Notes: a model not told the origin generated them from the letters alone. Shown: positions 21,615-32,739, counted from the stretch's first letter. The stretch: 64,000 bases of DNA from Paulinella micropora (GCA_019918135.1 WBZZ01005319.1:61001-125000), one strand, 5' to 3'. Made by a program: numbers and translations.

Positions 21615-24269
21615 CTATGAAACGCGCTTTGCCAAAAAAACCTCTGTATTGTAGAGCGCGTCCTGATGTAGGTCGATCCCGTCCACTTCCGGGTCTTGCG
21701 ACAGAAACAGTTGCCAAGCTAGGACCTCGTCTGGCAGCGCACGCAAGCGTGCAAAGTATTCCTGGACCAACGCTGTGCGTATGCGGTTGGCTAATTTGTT
21801 AGACACACCGGGAAATATATAGCGGCGGTCTCCCGGTTCCACGAGGACCGTGCCATGGTGATTGCTATTGAAGAAATGCCCGCTGGGGTCCCTGACTGCG
21901 AAGAGGGGCATGAACTTGGGGTTAATGTTAAGCTTTTTCGAAGTGATCTTTTCTTTCATGGCGTTGGACCCTGCCCTGTTTGTGCTGTGGACCGCCTCCT
22001 CGTTCACAACAAGAACCCTAAAACCAAGATGGGAATTGTGCTTGCCCATTATTTCCTCTGGTTTTGACGACACGAAGACATATTGTTCTCCAATGACGCG
22101 TGCGAGCAGCTCCACAAGGGTCGATTTCCCCGCGCCTGGCTCGGAGATAAAGACGAAAGCCTGCTCAGGCTTCTTTCCTTCGCGTAGCAGAGTGTACAGC
22201 CACTTAAACAGGTAGCGGAACATCTGCGTCACCCCCCCAGCCAGGATGTCGTGCACGTACTCGCGAAAAGGGGCCGCAAGCTGGTGCATGGCAGCGTCGT
22301 CGAGCCCGTTGGTTTCCATGTAGTTCTTAACCTGCCGTGTCGAAACCCGAAAGCCCGTGAACCAGTTCAGTGTGTCGGTTTCGCAGTCGCTGTAGCGAGT
22401 GTTGTGCAGAGCTTCTTTCCTGGGGTTCGTAAAAAAATCTATACTTTCTGCGACCCTTCGTTTGTCGCTTTTCAGCCAAGCCTTACGGAGGGTGGTAATC
22501 ACGCCCTTGTCGAGCTTGACGACGCCGCGGGGCCCTCCTTTCCGTTTGTCTCCTTTGCTTCTGATCTTGATTAAAGGCGGAGGAAGCTCGATTTCAAGAT
22601 CATCCCCTTGGTGTTTGAAGTCGTTGATTGGTTTTAGTACCCATGTTTTCTCCGATCCTTGTCCCCGTAGGACCGCGATCGCTTCTTTGCTTTGCCCTTC
22701 AATGTGGCAGAGGTAATCGTTCATGAACAATGTTAGCCGTTCCACAAACTCTTCCCGAGCCCTTTTGTATCGTGCCTCGAAAACGTCTTCCCAGTGATCC
22801 CCGCCCGAAACACTGTCTGAGTCCTCTCCCAAACCCTCTCCCGAACCCTCCTCCTTTGACTCCTCGTCCGGGCCCCTGGCCCGTAATGGCTCGAACCTGC
22901 GCCCGGCGGCGGCATCTCTTGCCCAACATTTCATAAAAAGCTTCACTGCCTCTTGCAACATACCTTTTTTCTCTCTGAAAGCTTTTTTCAATGTCCCAGA
23001 TGGCAACTCTTGCCCGATGTAGTCCAGCTCCGCAGGCCGCGGAAGGGGGGCCAGTTGGGCTAAAAGGCGCTCCAGACGTTCTTGGTATTTCTTGTCTCTC
23101 TTCTCCACCTTCGCGGCCTTTGCCGCCCTTGTCTCCTCATCGTCGCTTCCTTCGTCATCTTCTCCTTCCTTCTTTGGCTCTTCCGTCTCGTCCACCTCTT
23201 GGTGGGTTTTCCTGTTGTTACCTCTTCCCAGGCCCGACTTCCGGCTGCCGCGCAGCTTCTCCTCGTGATCTTGTACCTTGAAAAGAACTGGCCCCAGTCT
23301 CTTGCATGTTTCTTCCTTACACAAAACTGACACGTGCATGAATTCGGGGGAGGGCTCAATATGTGCTTTACTGCCATCATGAACCAAGCCGTCGTAAGCA
23401 GGGCAGGGGAGACGTCGTGACCCAGCACTGTTCTTGCGGTATTCAATGTCGAAGCCGTTTGGTCTTTCCTTGTTGAGGAGGACCTTGAAAATAACGTTTG
23501 AATTGTGGTGGCGTTGTTTGCACAGAAAGCTGCGCGCCAAATGTCGAGAAAACCAAGCCCTGCCGGGCACCGTGACTGGGGCAGCCAGTCCAGCGCTCAG
23601 CCCCCGCTCGACCTTTTGCGCCCCGGCCCTGCCTGCTGACGACGCGGGCTGTCCGCGGAGGGCCGCTGGCGAGGACGGTTCTTTTTCTTCGTCTTCCTTC
23701 CCTCTCCCATCGTCGTCGTCCTTGGTCTCGCCATTCTCGTCGGCACCAGAAATGGCCTGCCATTTCTGGTGCCAGGCCGCGTTTGTGCTTTTTAGCTCGT
23801 CCAGATCGAAATGCTCCGGGTACTTGTTGGCTGTGCAATCGGTGTCGCCGCAAAAGACACTCAGGAGGCGGCTGAATTTGGTCACGGTGACCTTGGTATT
23901 ATTATTGCCCGCGTGGTGGAAGACGCCTGGGCAGGCCAGGCAAGGACGACGAGACATGTCCTGCCCCGTGTATTTCAGTTAAAAAAGGCCTGCTTGTTCC
24001 GCCCCGCGCTCGACTGTATACAGGGAGGCAGCAGTAAGGCCACCCCGCCTTAAGAGAAATTCGTCAATGATGTCTCTGCTGTTCCAGTTCGCGTCGTGAT
24101 TGCGGGGCTGACAGAAACCTCCCGAACTGTATTCGCCGAGCCCGATTTCGTCGTCGTCGTCGTCTGCCTCCTCTTGGCTGCACAAGCGCTTGCGCGGTGA
24201 AAGACGTTCGCTCTCGCTTTCGGGCGGTCGTTTGCCAGTCTGTGTAGCACTTTCCGCGGGCTGCGACAT
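21615..24269 (-). pseudogene. D5-like helicase-primase: SF3 helicase with UL52/PrimPol-type zinc motifs (viral fossil, nearly whole)
   Basis: The main frame, from 23957 to 21615, is 780 codons. It begins with a zinc-type pattern (CPGVFHH, then CGDTDC about 25 residues on) like that of PrimPol and herpes UL52 primases; a related FLCKQRHHNSN motif follows near residue 150. A charged linker leads to an SF3 helicase domain: Walker A EPGAGKST (about residues 603-611), Walker B FRVLVVNEE (about 640), sensor-type FAVRDPSGHFFNSNHH and an arginine region GDRRYIFPG. An upstream acidic leader with SPRKRLC and a DDDDDE run (23979-24269) belongs to the same gene by position, so the gene is nearly whole with about one break. 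In large DNA viruses such proteins unwind and prime at replication forks. The PrimPol-like piece at 51376-52056 could be its catalytic partner. Confidence 0.75.
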
Positions 24270-24693
24270 GTCTAGCGCTTTTTGCTCTTTTGTTTTTGCC
24301 GTGGTCACTTTTAACAGAGGGGATGGGTGGCTGCAACGTCTTCTTTTTTATCTTTTTTTACCAAAAATAGAGCGAGAGAAATGAGGGGGGGGGGGAGGGA
24401 AAGTGGGAGAGACAGAAATAAGTGAGAGAGACAGAAATTGAGAGAGAAATGAAGGGGGGGGGGGGCAGGCGCGCCATTTCCCCCTATTTTCTCAACCCTT
24501 CTCCGGGGGGGGGGGGGGGGGGGGGGGGGGGAGGGGCGCTACCGCCGGTGGGTGTGTGGGGGGGGGGGGGGGGGGGCAATGGGGGGGGGGGGGGGAAGGT
24601 GGCCGACAAAAATGCACTGGTCTGGGATTTTCAAGGGTGTCTGTTTTTGGCTATATCGCCATTTCACTGCTTTGCTTTTTCTCTTTGTGTTTT
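24270..24693. other. Intergenic gap with very long G runs
   Basis: The gap contains G runs of about 24 bases (about 24507-24531) and others at about 24559-24575 and 24579-24594, with GA-rich sequence before them. The 3-prime end of the gene at 26190 converges on its right edge. No gene is seen. Confidence 0.5.
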
Positions 24694-26190
24694 TCAGCTT
24701 TGTTTTATTTTATCTTTCTGGTTTGCACGGTAAACTGCGTCGACGCTGCTTTCCCTAACCGACAGGTGATGCTTGTTTTGAAGTAATGCGACCGTAGTCT
24801 GGACGTAGCTGGCAAATGACGCAGGACAGTCCGTGAAAGTTCGCTGCCGCGGCGGCAAAGGCGTACATTTCTCTAGCTTCAAAATTTCGAGTCGCAAACT
24901 GTGGTTCAGGGTGGTGTTGTTGACGTTGCACTGCCGGAACAGCAGCTCGGTCGGCGATTGTTCGTTTTCCTGCCTCAGCAGCAGATCGATCCGCTTAATT
25001 TCTAGGTGGCTGAGCTTAATCACCTCCAACTTCGCTGCCGTGCCGGTCACCACTAGGTGCTCGATCTTCACGCGATTTAACTGCTCCTTGCCGTCCAGGG
25101 CGAGCTGTTGCACGCCGCTAATCAAGTTGAAATGTAGAGTGCCAGTAACGTCTTCCTCTATTAAGACTTCCGCTTGTTGCAGCACAAGGTCTACGCGCGC
25201 CGTGCCGAGGCCCGCCAGCCGCACGGTGGCCCTCGAAGACACTGCAGTGAGGTGCTGGAACTGCAAATTATGCCGCAGCTCGATCGTCGTCGCTTCATTG
25301 CTATGTACCCGGAGCTCCCTGAGATTAGTGCAAGACTCTACAGTGACCCGGGGGCTACAGATGTACAATTGAGGACAGTCGGTAAAGTCCGAGCGCTTGC
25401 ACTTGAGCCAGACGGATGAGACCCCGCCCGCGTCCTGCAGCTGGGCGGACGGCAGACGCCAACTGACGCGGTAAAAGATTAGGGCCGAGATCGACGAATT
25501 GTTGCTCAGCCCAAATATACACCAGTTCTCGTACGTCACGTCGCCTTCGATAAACTGCCCGATCAGCTTGACGCGCGCTTTACATTCTATGTCGCCGGCC
25601 ATACGCCAGACGGTGAACCGCCCGAACATAGCCACTGGCCACAATGGCTTCGGGAATGCTCGCTGTGCAGCGCTCCGGTGGAAGCGGATGCACTCCAGCT
25701 TGCTAAAAACCAGCTTCGCGAGGGTGGCCGTGTTCTTATCTCGCAGAGAACTCTGGCCAAACAAAGTCAACAGCGCTCCGACGCTAGCCCAGCCCTGCTC
25801 CATGCTCTGCAAACGTACTGGTTTGCTGGCTACGTCCAGACACGAGAAGTCTTTGCGCTGCTGCCAAACATTTTGCGCCGCCTCGAGGCAATAACCGAAA
25901 AGAACGATCGCTAACAGAATTTGCGGCGTGTCTGGGCAGCCCGTGCCGTAGTCGTTGGCAGGTGCGTTGGGCTCACTGTCGTAATAAACCCGCAGTCGCA
26001 TTGGGCGCAAGAGTTCTTGCAAACGTCGGGGCTTGCGCCGCATCAGCAGCTCGAGGGTAGTTAAATACACAGGAAAAACATTTGGTTCTTCGGGAGCGCC
26101 GCCGGGACCGGAGCGCGCTTGCCAGTACTTTTGCTCTTCCACGCTGAGCGCTTGATTCCATTCCCAGCCTTTTGCTTCGGTCCCAGCCAT
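24694..26190 (-). CDS. Leucine-rich-repeat-like protein, 498 aa, intact
   Basis: The frame runs from ATG 26190 (MAGTEAKGWEWNQALSVEEQ) to the stop at 24694 without interruption. Residues 45-140 are helical (YLTTLELLMRR, LLAIVLFGYCLEAAQNVW). From about residue 200 on come regular strand-type leucine/threonine units such as LRELRVHSNEATTIEL, FQHLTAVSSRATVRL and KIEHLVVTGTAAKLEV, suggesting an LRR or beta-solenoid fold. It resembles the broken gene at 10828-13631 in layout and size. No clear F-box consensus is visible at the N terminus. It is one of the best-preserved long frames here. Function is unknown; a substrate-binding role is inferred from the repeat fold. Confidence 0.65.
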   Translation of the reverse strand: MAGTEAKGWEWNQALSVEEQKYWQARSGPGGAPEEPNVFPVYLTTLELLMRRKPRRLQELLRPMRLRVYYDSEPNAPANDYGTGCPDTPQILLAIVLFGYCLEAAQNVWQQRKDFSCLDVASKPVRLQSMEQGWASVGALLTLFGQSSLRDKNTATLAKLVFSKLECIRFHRSAAQRAFPKPLWPVAMFGRFTVWRMAGDIECKARVKLIGQFIEGDVTYENWCIFGLSNNSSISALIFYRVSWRLPSAQLQDAGGVSSVWLKCKRSDFTDCPQLYICSPRVTVESCTNLRELRVHSNEATTIELRHNLQFQHLTAVSSRATVRLAGLGTARVDLVLQQAEVLIEEDVTGTLHFNLISGVQQLALDGKEQLNRVKIEHLVVTGTAAKLEVIKLSHLEIKRIDLLLRQENEQSPTELLFRQCNVNNTTLNHSLRLEILKLEKCTPLPPRQRTFTDCPASFASYVQTTVALLQNKHHLSVRESSVDAVYRANQKDKIKQS

Positions 26191-26539
26191 TTCTGGCTCT
26201 TGTTTTTCTTCGTTTCCTGTCTGTCTTTGTTTTTTTTAAAGGAATCATGCTTACTAAAAAACAAGGGCAACAACCAAAAAAAAAAAAAAAAGAGACACAG
26301 GAGAGGAAAAGAAAAAGAGCAAAGGGAGGAAGTCTGCGAGCTTAATCTTTCGCAAATGCCCTGCTTTTCCGTTCTCTTGGCCCCCCCCCCCTTATTAACA
26401 CACAGTTTGCTTTTGCTTTGTCTCTGTCTTTTCCCTCCCTGGTTGTCTTCTTGTTTTTTCCTATGCTGGCCTGTGCTTTTTTTTTATTTCTTTGGGTTAC
26501 CTAACTTTTCTAAAAAAATTCTGGTGTTTAGCTTTTTTG
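26191..26539. other. Divergent intergenic gap, T/A-rich
   Basis: The gap lies between divergent starts at 26190 (minus) and 26540 (plus). It has an A run at about 26277-26291, a C run at about 26382-26391 and T-rich sequence. No TATA-like box is distinct. Confidence 0.4.
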
Positions 26540-27626
26540 ATGGGCCACCTTCCGTCTCGCGCCGTCAGCCCGGCCTCTACTACGGTGGTCGTCGCGGCCG
26601 ACCCGCGCGACGTCGCTCTGTGCCTAACCCTCACTGCTCACCTGCGCGGTTGTTGTCGTGTCGTGCTCGCGGCGGGCGACGCTGTCTCTCAGTACCAGGC
26701 CGCGCTCACTGCCGGAAATGCGCCCGCGCGGCGGGGCTTAGGCGCTAAGGCCGCCGAACGGGCCCTTGACTTTCTGCTCGAACGTCACGGTCACGGCCTC
26801 GTGCGCGTGAGGCCGCACAGCCGCGCCGAGCTGCTGGCAAAGCTCAACCAGAGCGCGCTGCTGCCGGTGGGGCAGACCGCGTCCGGTGCTCTGGACAGTG
26901 CGGCCTTTGTCAGCCACACGTTGTTTGCAGAGTCCGAGGCGTTGTCGCACTACCCGGGCACAGAGCTCCTGGTGTTTGCGAGCGCTGCGCGGGCGTCGCC
27001 GCTAGAGTTCCGGTTCATGCGCCAACTGCTGCGGGACTGTCTCGTGCGCTACCGGCCCGTGGTCAAGGTTGTCGTGCCGAACTGCGGCGGCGCGCTGATC
27101 GCTCCTGTCGCTGCTAGAATATCTGCGGTGAGGTGCGCGCTGGAGACCATCTACCGTGAGTGCCAGGGCAGGGGCGCGCCAGTGCCTGCGTTCAGCCTGC
27201 ACTACTACCTGTTCGGCCTAGGCTGCGACGCGCACGCGCCCCCGATCGCAGCCGCGTTAAACATCTTGAACTTTCATGACCGCTACCCCCAATCGCGGGG
27301 CCGCTTCGACGACAGCCTGGCCGAACGGTTTTATCAGCGTTTCAAGGCGACCAGCGTTCCACCCGGGCCTGCGCTAGCGGGGTGGGCCGCGGCGTACGAG
27401 CTGCTGTGCAACGAGAATTCGCGAGATCTCGTGGTGGTGGGTTTACTTTAATGTCTACATATGCGGCCAGCCCGAGTACGCGCGCTTGCTGCTAGCTAAC
27501 GCCAATGCCGACAGCGAGCCCACGCTCGAGGAGTTCGACCACGACTTTCTAGCCCTGTCGGACCCGGAAGGCGCCGTGATGGTGCGCAAGCTGTTGGCTA
27601 GCTGTTACGTGATCGACTTTCTCTAG
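26540..27626 (+). pseudogene. Hypothetical protein, about 360 aa, nearly whole
   Basis: Translation from ATG 26540 (MGHLPSRAVSPASTTVVVAA) gives a protein with an alternating helix/strand pattern: VVVAADPRDVALCLTL, ELLVFASAARASPLEF and VVKVVVPNCGGALIAPVAAR look like strands leading into helices, as in a Rossmann-like alpha/beta fold. The coding trace reaches a stop at 27626 (YVIDFL before the stop) with about one interruption near the end. No family was recognised. The region is GC-rich like its viral neighbours. An AATAAA-like AAAATAAAAA lies about 70 bases past the end. Confidence 0.45.
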
Positions 27627-27802
27627 CACGGGGGGCGGGCCAACAAACAAGGCTGTGCGCACGAATTTTGAAAATCTCTCAAGCATAAAATAGTTTTTAA
27701 AAATAAAAAAGTTAGCCTCTTTTTTTTTCCAAATTAAGGCTTTTTGTCTGGGCCGCGAATTGGGAGGCGTTTTCCAATTGACGAGCTAGGTCAAAAAATG
27801 TG

Positions 27803-28430
27803 CCGCAAATTACGATGAATTTTTTCGTTCTCGTCTTTTTAGCCGCAATTTGCTTTTTTAGCGAAATTTGTGTCGCAATTTGCGCTGGGGTCAAGACATC
27901 TCAGATTTTTTCTGGGTCAAAAAGGCAATGACAAATTAAAACTTCGTTTTTTTGGGGAAGGATTGGCGGGCGGGGGAAAAAAAAAGCTAATTCAATTTTC
28001 CCGCCCGCCAATCTCTCCCCAAAAAAAGAAGATGTTAAATATGCAATTGCCGAAATGTCCTTTGCTAAAAAAATTTTTTAGGCAAGACCCGCAAGTTGCG
28101 ATGAATTTTTTCGTTTTCGTCTTTAGCCTCACTTTGCGGTTCTCTCAAAATTTGTCGCTACCTTCGCCGGGTTCAAAAGCTGTCAGAATTTTTTATCTAG
28201 GTCAAAAAGGCAATGACAAATTTGCAAGTGCATTTTTTTGGGAAAAGATTGGCGGGCGGAGAAAAAAAAAAAGCTAATTTTCCCCGCCCGCCAATCTTTC
28301 CCCAAAAAAAGACACTTGCAAATTTGTCATCGCCGAAATGTCCTTTGCTAAAAATTTTTTTAGCTAAGTTCTGCAAATTGCGACGAATTTTTTTGGTGTC
28401 GTTTTCACCTGAAATTTACGGTGGCTGGAC
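27803..28430. repeat. 285-bp tandem repeat (two full copies and part of a third), each with a strong hairpin
   Basis: GGTCAAAAAGGCAATGAC occurs at 27915 and 28200, giving a period of 285; ACGATGAATTTTTTCG and its variants mark the unit start near 27807, 28097 and 28375. Each full unit holds a GC hairpin: GGATTGGCGGGCGGG paired with CCCGCCCGCCAATC (about 27958-28015), and AGATTGGCGGGCGG paired with CCGCCCGCCAATCTT (about 28245-28303), followed by T/A runs. In the second copy the stem extends through TGACAAATTTGCAAGTG and its complement. Possible roles are terminator, origin-like iteron or MITE-like foldback. Confidence 0.8.
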
Positions 28431-28640
28431 TTTGGGTTTTTTGGGGGCATAGGGGAAAAAAATCCGCACCTGGCACAGGAAAAATCAGATAACAGGATTT
28501 TGGGTTTTTTGGGGCGGCATAGGGAAAAAAAATCCGCACCTGGCACAGGAAAAATCAGGTGACAGGATTTTGGGTTTTTGGGGGCATTGGGGTAGCCGCA
28601 CTGGACACCAGGAAAATCCGGTGACTCCGAAAAAAAATCC
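28431..28640. repeat. Tandem repeat of about 66 bp, three units
   Basis: Units contain GGATTTTGGGTTTTTTGGG, GGCATAGGGG-type and ATCCGCACCTGGCACAGG segments, recurring at about 28430, 28494 and 28563, the third more diverged. No coding capacity is evident. Confidence 0.7.
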
Positions 28641-28777
28641 TTCCATAAGTGTTGGCATAGGAAGAATCCCCGTCTCTCCGCTCTCGCTGTGTCTTGCCCC
28701 CCTCCCCACAAATATCGGAAGCAAAGAGGGGGGAAGTGCGGGGAGGGGGGGGGGGGTCCAGTACATTTCCTTCAAGT

Positions 28778-28793
28778 ATATAAATATATATAT
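28778..28793 (+). promoter_or_regulatory. TATA-like AT box upstream of 28922
   Basis: TATAAATATATATATC lies about 130 bases before the ATG at 28922, in an otherwise mixed-composition leader. It may be a promoter element; distance and lack of other motifs leave it weak. Confidence 0.3.
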
Positions 28794-28921
28794 CTATCGA
28801 ATATACGAAGAAATCTACATCTTTAATAACAGACCACCGGCAAAAAAAAAAGGTCTGCTGCTACACCCCGCGGTCTCTGCCTCATCAAAGCGGGGGGGGT
28901 TGTGGGGCGCGAAAAAAAGAA

Positions 28922-31900
28922 ATGAATGAGCAAAAGCAAAGCGCTGCTACCGACGCGCTCTATGGCGGCGCAATTGCTGAGGCGCTGGTGTTGCCGAAGG
29001 AAATCTCGCAAATCAACGCAGCGTGCCTCGACCTGGGAGGCGTATACAGACCCTTGTGGACGAAGCTGGGAATCGAGCCAGGGCAGTGGGGCAGCGATAC
29101 ATCCATGATGTTGTGCTTTCTGCGCTTTTTGAAGGTGGCATATGTAAAGTTACCTATAGTTAAAGTTTACGAAATCGGGGGAACGATAGGCTTTTAGGCT
29201 TTTATATTTATGACTACAATTTTTTTCTATTTAAAAGTACGTACATTAAAGGGGTCTTCTACGCAAAAATCATGAAAATATGTCACACGATGCCTGCACA
29301 CTGTTCTCTCAAAGACAGCACTGTCAAATTAAAAACAGTTTTTTAAAAAAAATCACTATGAGAAAACTTAATAAAAATCATTGAAAAATACGTTGAAGAC
29401 CCGTTCGAGTTACGCTCTATCACATACTCAAAGCTCAGCCTCTGAAACATTTTTGTTTAGAAGTTTATCGTTCCCCCGATTGGAGACAACTTTTGCTTGT
29501 TGTTCACGCCGGCCCTCACATTTTTCAGCCGATTTTTACGGTGTCGCTCTTGGCTATTTTCGTGAATTGTTTTGATGCAAAATGGTGTGCGTGCACTCGT
29601 TTTCGCTGTTGATATTTGTGGCCCCTTCTATGTTTTGTGATACTTGTGTTCCACATTTCGATAGGATAGGTGTTCAGGAACACATGTACAAATTTTTTCA
29701 ATAAAATTCTATTTCTGTGCAACAAATTTTCCTTGCAGAACTTGGGTCTTGTAAGATAGGAAAAAATAGAAAATTTGGTTTTGTGATCAGAGTTCAGTTT
29801 GTATAGGGTTAGAAAGTGTCTAAATATGTTTATACACTTAATAAACATGATTCCTCAAACCCGGTACACTTCAATTTGTGTGTCGAATGAAAACATGAAG
29901 TCTCATTTTAGAGGGTATGTCGGAAGAAAAAAATCACTTTCAAAAGCTATGAGAGGAGTTCGCTCCTCGAAATTTTTTGATTGGAAACGACCATCCTAGT
30001 GACAGATATGATATTCCAAGCATAAAAATAAAGTTCCACAGTATATTAGCTGCATACAAGGTCACTGTGTCCACGAAACTCATGCAGTCAAAAAGTTGTT
30101 GTTGTGTATTTATAAATACAGACAAAATAAATGGCTATAAAGTACAGGGAAGCTAGTCTAGTGATAGTAGAAGCTGAATGGAAAGCTTTTTTCGAATTAT
30201 TGATTAGAAATACGACTCCTAGACTCATTTTCACTTTTTTGACGACCCTCCTGGCGCCCGGTTTTTGCTTGAACTTTTCTAAGTGAAAATATAATTTATT
30301 GAAAAAAATTTGATACATTTGTTTCTTGTGATGTATTGAACCTCATTCATCACTCTTTCAAGTATGAACATAACTCTTGCGCGCAGAAACTGAGCATGTG
30401 TTGGAGGTGTCGAGACACTATGTTTTGAAAAAAAATCTGGCAAGTATACCACAAAACTCGTACATTTTCCTATGCAATCGTGAAACTTCCCGACAAAAAG
30501 TGGTAGGGCCGGCTTGAACATGAACTTTTGAAGAGAGATCTTTGAAGTAGTTTTTGTTATCTTCCAGTTTAGTTACAATAAAATCTTTTTGGGATATTAA
30601 TATTCAATACTCAAAAATTATATTGTAACAAAAAGATTCATCACAAAACTTTATTTTAATTTTGATAAGGGCCACTTTACATATGGGCAGTGACACTGAC
30701 TTCGTCCGGCTGCGGACTTTATTTGAAAAATGGCACACACAAGGACTGTTCCGCGTGCTGCCGCGCGATGTTGAGTCGGTGCTCCTGGGCACGACAGTCG
30801 AGGCCGCGCTGATAGAGTTCAAGACTGCACAAAACCACTTGACCCAAATCGGCTGCCCAAAGGATAATTACGGAGGCTGCGCGCCGCTCACGCGGGTGGC
30901 GCCTGCCGCGCTCAGGTACAACCTGTCAGGGTGCCTGCGGATGGCTTATTGGCAGAGCAAGACCACACACCAGAGCGAGGACACGGCGCACTGCTGCATG
31001 GCGTTTGCTGCGGTTCTGCATTGCGCGCTGGCTGCCAGTGCCAACGATTTTCCACGATTCGACGGGGTGCTGAAAGGCCTGGCACAGGAAATTAACGAGC
31101 AGCTAAGAACGCCAGCTGAAGCCGCTGGTTTGAAGACGCCCACCAAGCTGCTCGACGCTGTCGTCAGACTGTTGAATGGTTCGTCCGCCGACTGGAACTG
31201 GAGGTCGCCTGCTTACACAGACACCTTAGCAGGTGATCGCGCGCGAACGTACAGTTGCTTTGGCGCCCTGGCCCTGGCGCTGCACTTCCTTGACGGCGTC
31301 AAGCACCTGCGGGGCCGCCAGTTCGAGGCCGCCGTGCTGCGCTGCGTGAACCTCGGCACCGCCGGGGGTCCCGCGGCGGTGCTGGTGGGCCAGGTGGCGG
31401 GGGCCCTGTATGGCGGCATCCCCGAGGAATGGGCCAAGGCGCTTGCCGGTGTCGCCGGAACACATTTTTCCGACGTTCCCGCCGCCGTCGCCGGATGGGA
31501 AGATCGGCGAGCACAAGGCCTCGCGTCAAAAGTCGGCAGAGCAGACGACACCAAAATTATGTCTTTTGCAGAACACAAATGGTTTGAGCGGCTGTTTGGC
31601 CAGACGGAAAAAGACGTGCAGAAGAGAAGAGTCTGGGATGAAGGAGGCGAGGGGCCGGAGGAAGGCAGCGACCGGTTGAACAACAGTGAATACGAGAGAA
31701 TGCAAGCCCTGTTCCGTGTGGGGCGGGGTTACGTGATGGGCCAGGAAGTTTGCTTGCTCCAGAACCAGGGCCGCGCCTTCATAGCGGGCGGCTTCGAGCT
31801 CGTTTCGCTAAACAGACTCAGGCAACGGGCAGCGGGTGCGTGCGACCGTTTCTCGGGGCAAGGCGGCGTGAGCTTCTCGCACCAGACTACGGACTCCGCC

Positions 31901-32739
31901 TTCAACGACCACTGCACAAAAGAAAACAGGGGCGCCCTGTTCCAGGTCGCCTCGCAGTTCAATTGCCTCGAGTTCTCCAGTCCCCAAAAACGCCTGAGCA
32001 CGGCCTCACCGATTACATACACGATCGCACCCAGGGGCCCGACTGTGCGCTGGCGGCGGCGCCAGCGCTTTTCTATCGGCAGTACTGCGTGCCGGTAGAA
32101 AACAAGCACTGCCAGCGCGCCGACCGCCAGCTCAACACCTTGCAGCCGGTCATTGAATATTTCAAGAAACAACTGCCGCGCGTGAAAGGTTTGCGCGTAG
32201 AGAACGGCTACGTGCAGTGCCCAGGAGCCGACATGAAGGTTATAAACGATTATTTAAAAGACTTAACAGACGTCAAGAAGGACGAGATCCGGCGCCTGCT
32301 GCAAGTAGGCCTAGTCACAAACGCCGAGGTGCCCTTCGCGCAACGCAACCACGGGCGCTTTTCTCTGCGACCGCCGCGCGGTGGAGGTCAGTTCGTGCAC
32401 CAGGTGCTGTGCTCGGCGCTGGGCGTTAGTTATGCGGCAAAACCCGGCGACAGACAGTTCTGGCGCGAATTTGCGCGGCTGGCCCTGGACTCGTTGTACG
32501 AATCGACGTTGCGGTGTGCGCTCGAAAGGGCGGCCGCGAGTGGGCACTGCCGCGTGTTCCTGACGTTTGTGGGCGGCGGGGTGTTTGGCAACGATCGCAA
32601 ATGGATCGCGAGCGCCATCAACCGCGCCCTAAACAAATTGCGAGAGCGTGCCGGACAACGGGGGCCCGTGCTGGACGTCACGTTGCTGCATTATCAGGAA
32701 TTCGACAAGTTCTACGTTGATGAAATTCCTGCTACCTAA
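28922..32739 (+). pseudogene. ADP-ribosylglycohydrolase plus macro-like domain protein, split by an insertion (fossil)
   Basis: Part one (28922-29138) has TDALYGGAIAEALVL and QWGSDTSMML, matching the N-terminal metal-site region of ADP-ribosylglycohydrolases (GxxxGDALG, DDT). Part two (after 30685) has GGCAPLTRVAPAAL, SEDTAHCCMAFAAVLH and LGTAGGPAAVLVGQVAGALYGG, matching later motifs of the same family (NGxxMRxAP, GGDxDTxAAIxGxxxGAxYG). Part three (about 31850-32739) has ALFQVASQFN, TQGPDCALA, QVLCSALGVSY and VFLTFVGGGVFGN, the signature of a widespread macro-like family. ADP-ribosylglycohydrolases remove ADP-ribose from proteins or nucleic acids; macro-type domains bind or process it. Pairing both in one gene suggests an eraser of host ADP-ribosylation. 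An AT-rich 1.5-kb element sits inside. The gene is broken in a few further places. Confidence 0.7.
29139..30685. mobile_element. 1.5-kb AT-rich DNA-transposon-like insertion with 12-bp inverted ends
   Basis: The segment starts with CATATGTAAAGT (29139-29150) and ends with the exact reverse complement ACTTTACATATG (30674-30685). Composition changes abruptly from GC-rich coding to AT-rich at both ends. The motif can be read as 8-bp terminal repeats TGTAAAGT with a TA target duplication, or as 10-bp ends TAAAGTTACC/GGCCACTTTA with a CATATG duplication. No transposase-like frame is seen; the longest internal frames are about 60-107 codons without known motifs. A non-autonomous cut-and-paste element is the best reading. 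A spliceosomal intron is the alternative, disfavoured by the matching ends. Confidence 0.65.

Noticed and set aside
23443-23982. Plus-strand frames of 130-180 codons opposite the helicase gene
   Set aside because: Antisense of the conserved zinc-motif and charged-linker coding sequence; Ser/Pro/Leu-rich without motifs.
29139-30685. Spliceosomal intron instead of an inserted element
   Set aside because: Exact 12-bp inverted ends at the composition boundary favour a transposon; splice-site candidates at the edges are weak. Not fully excluded.
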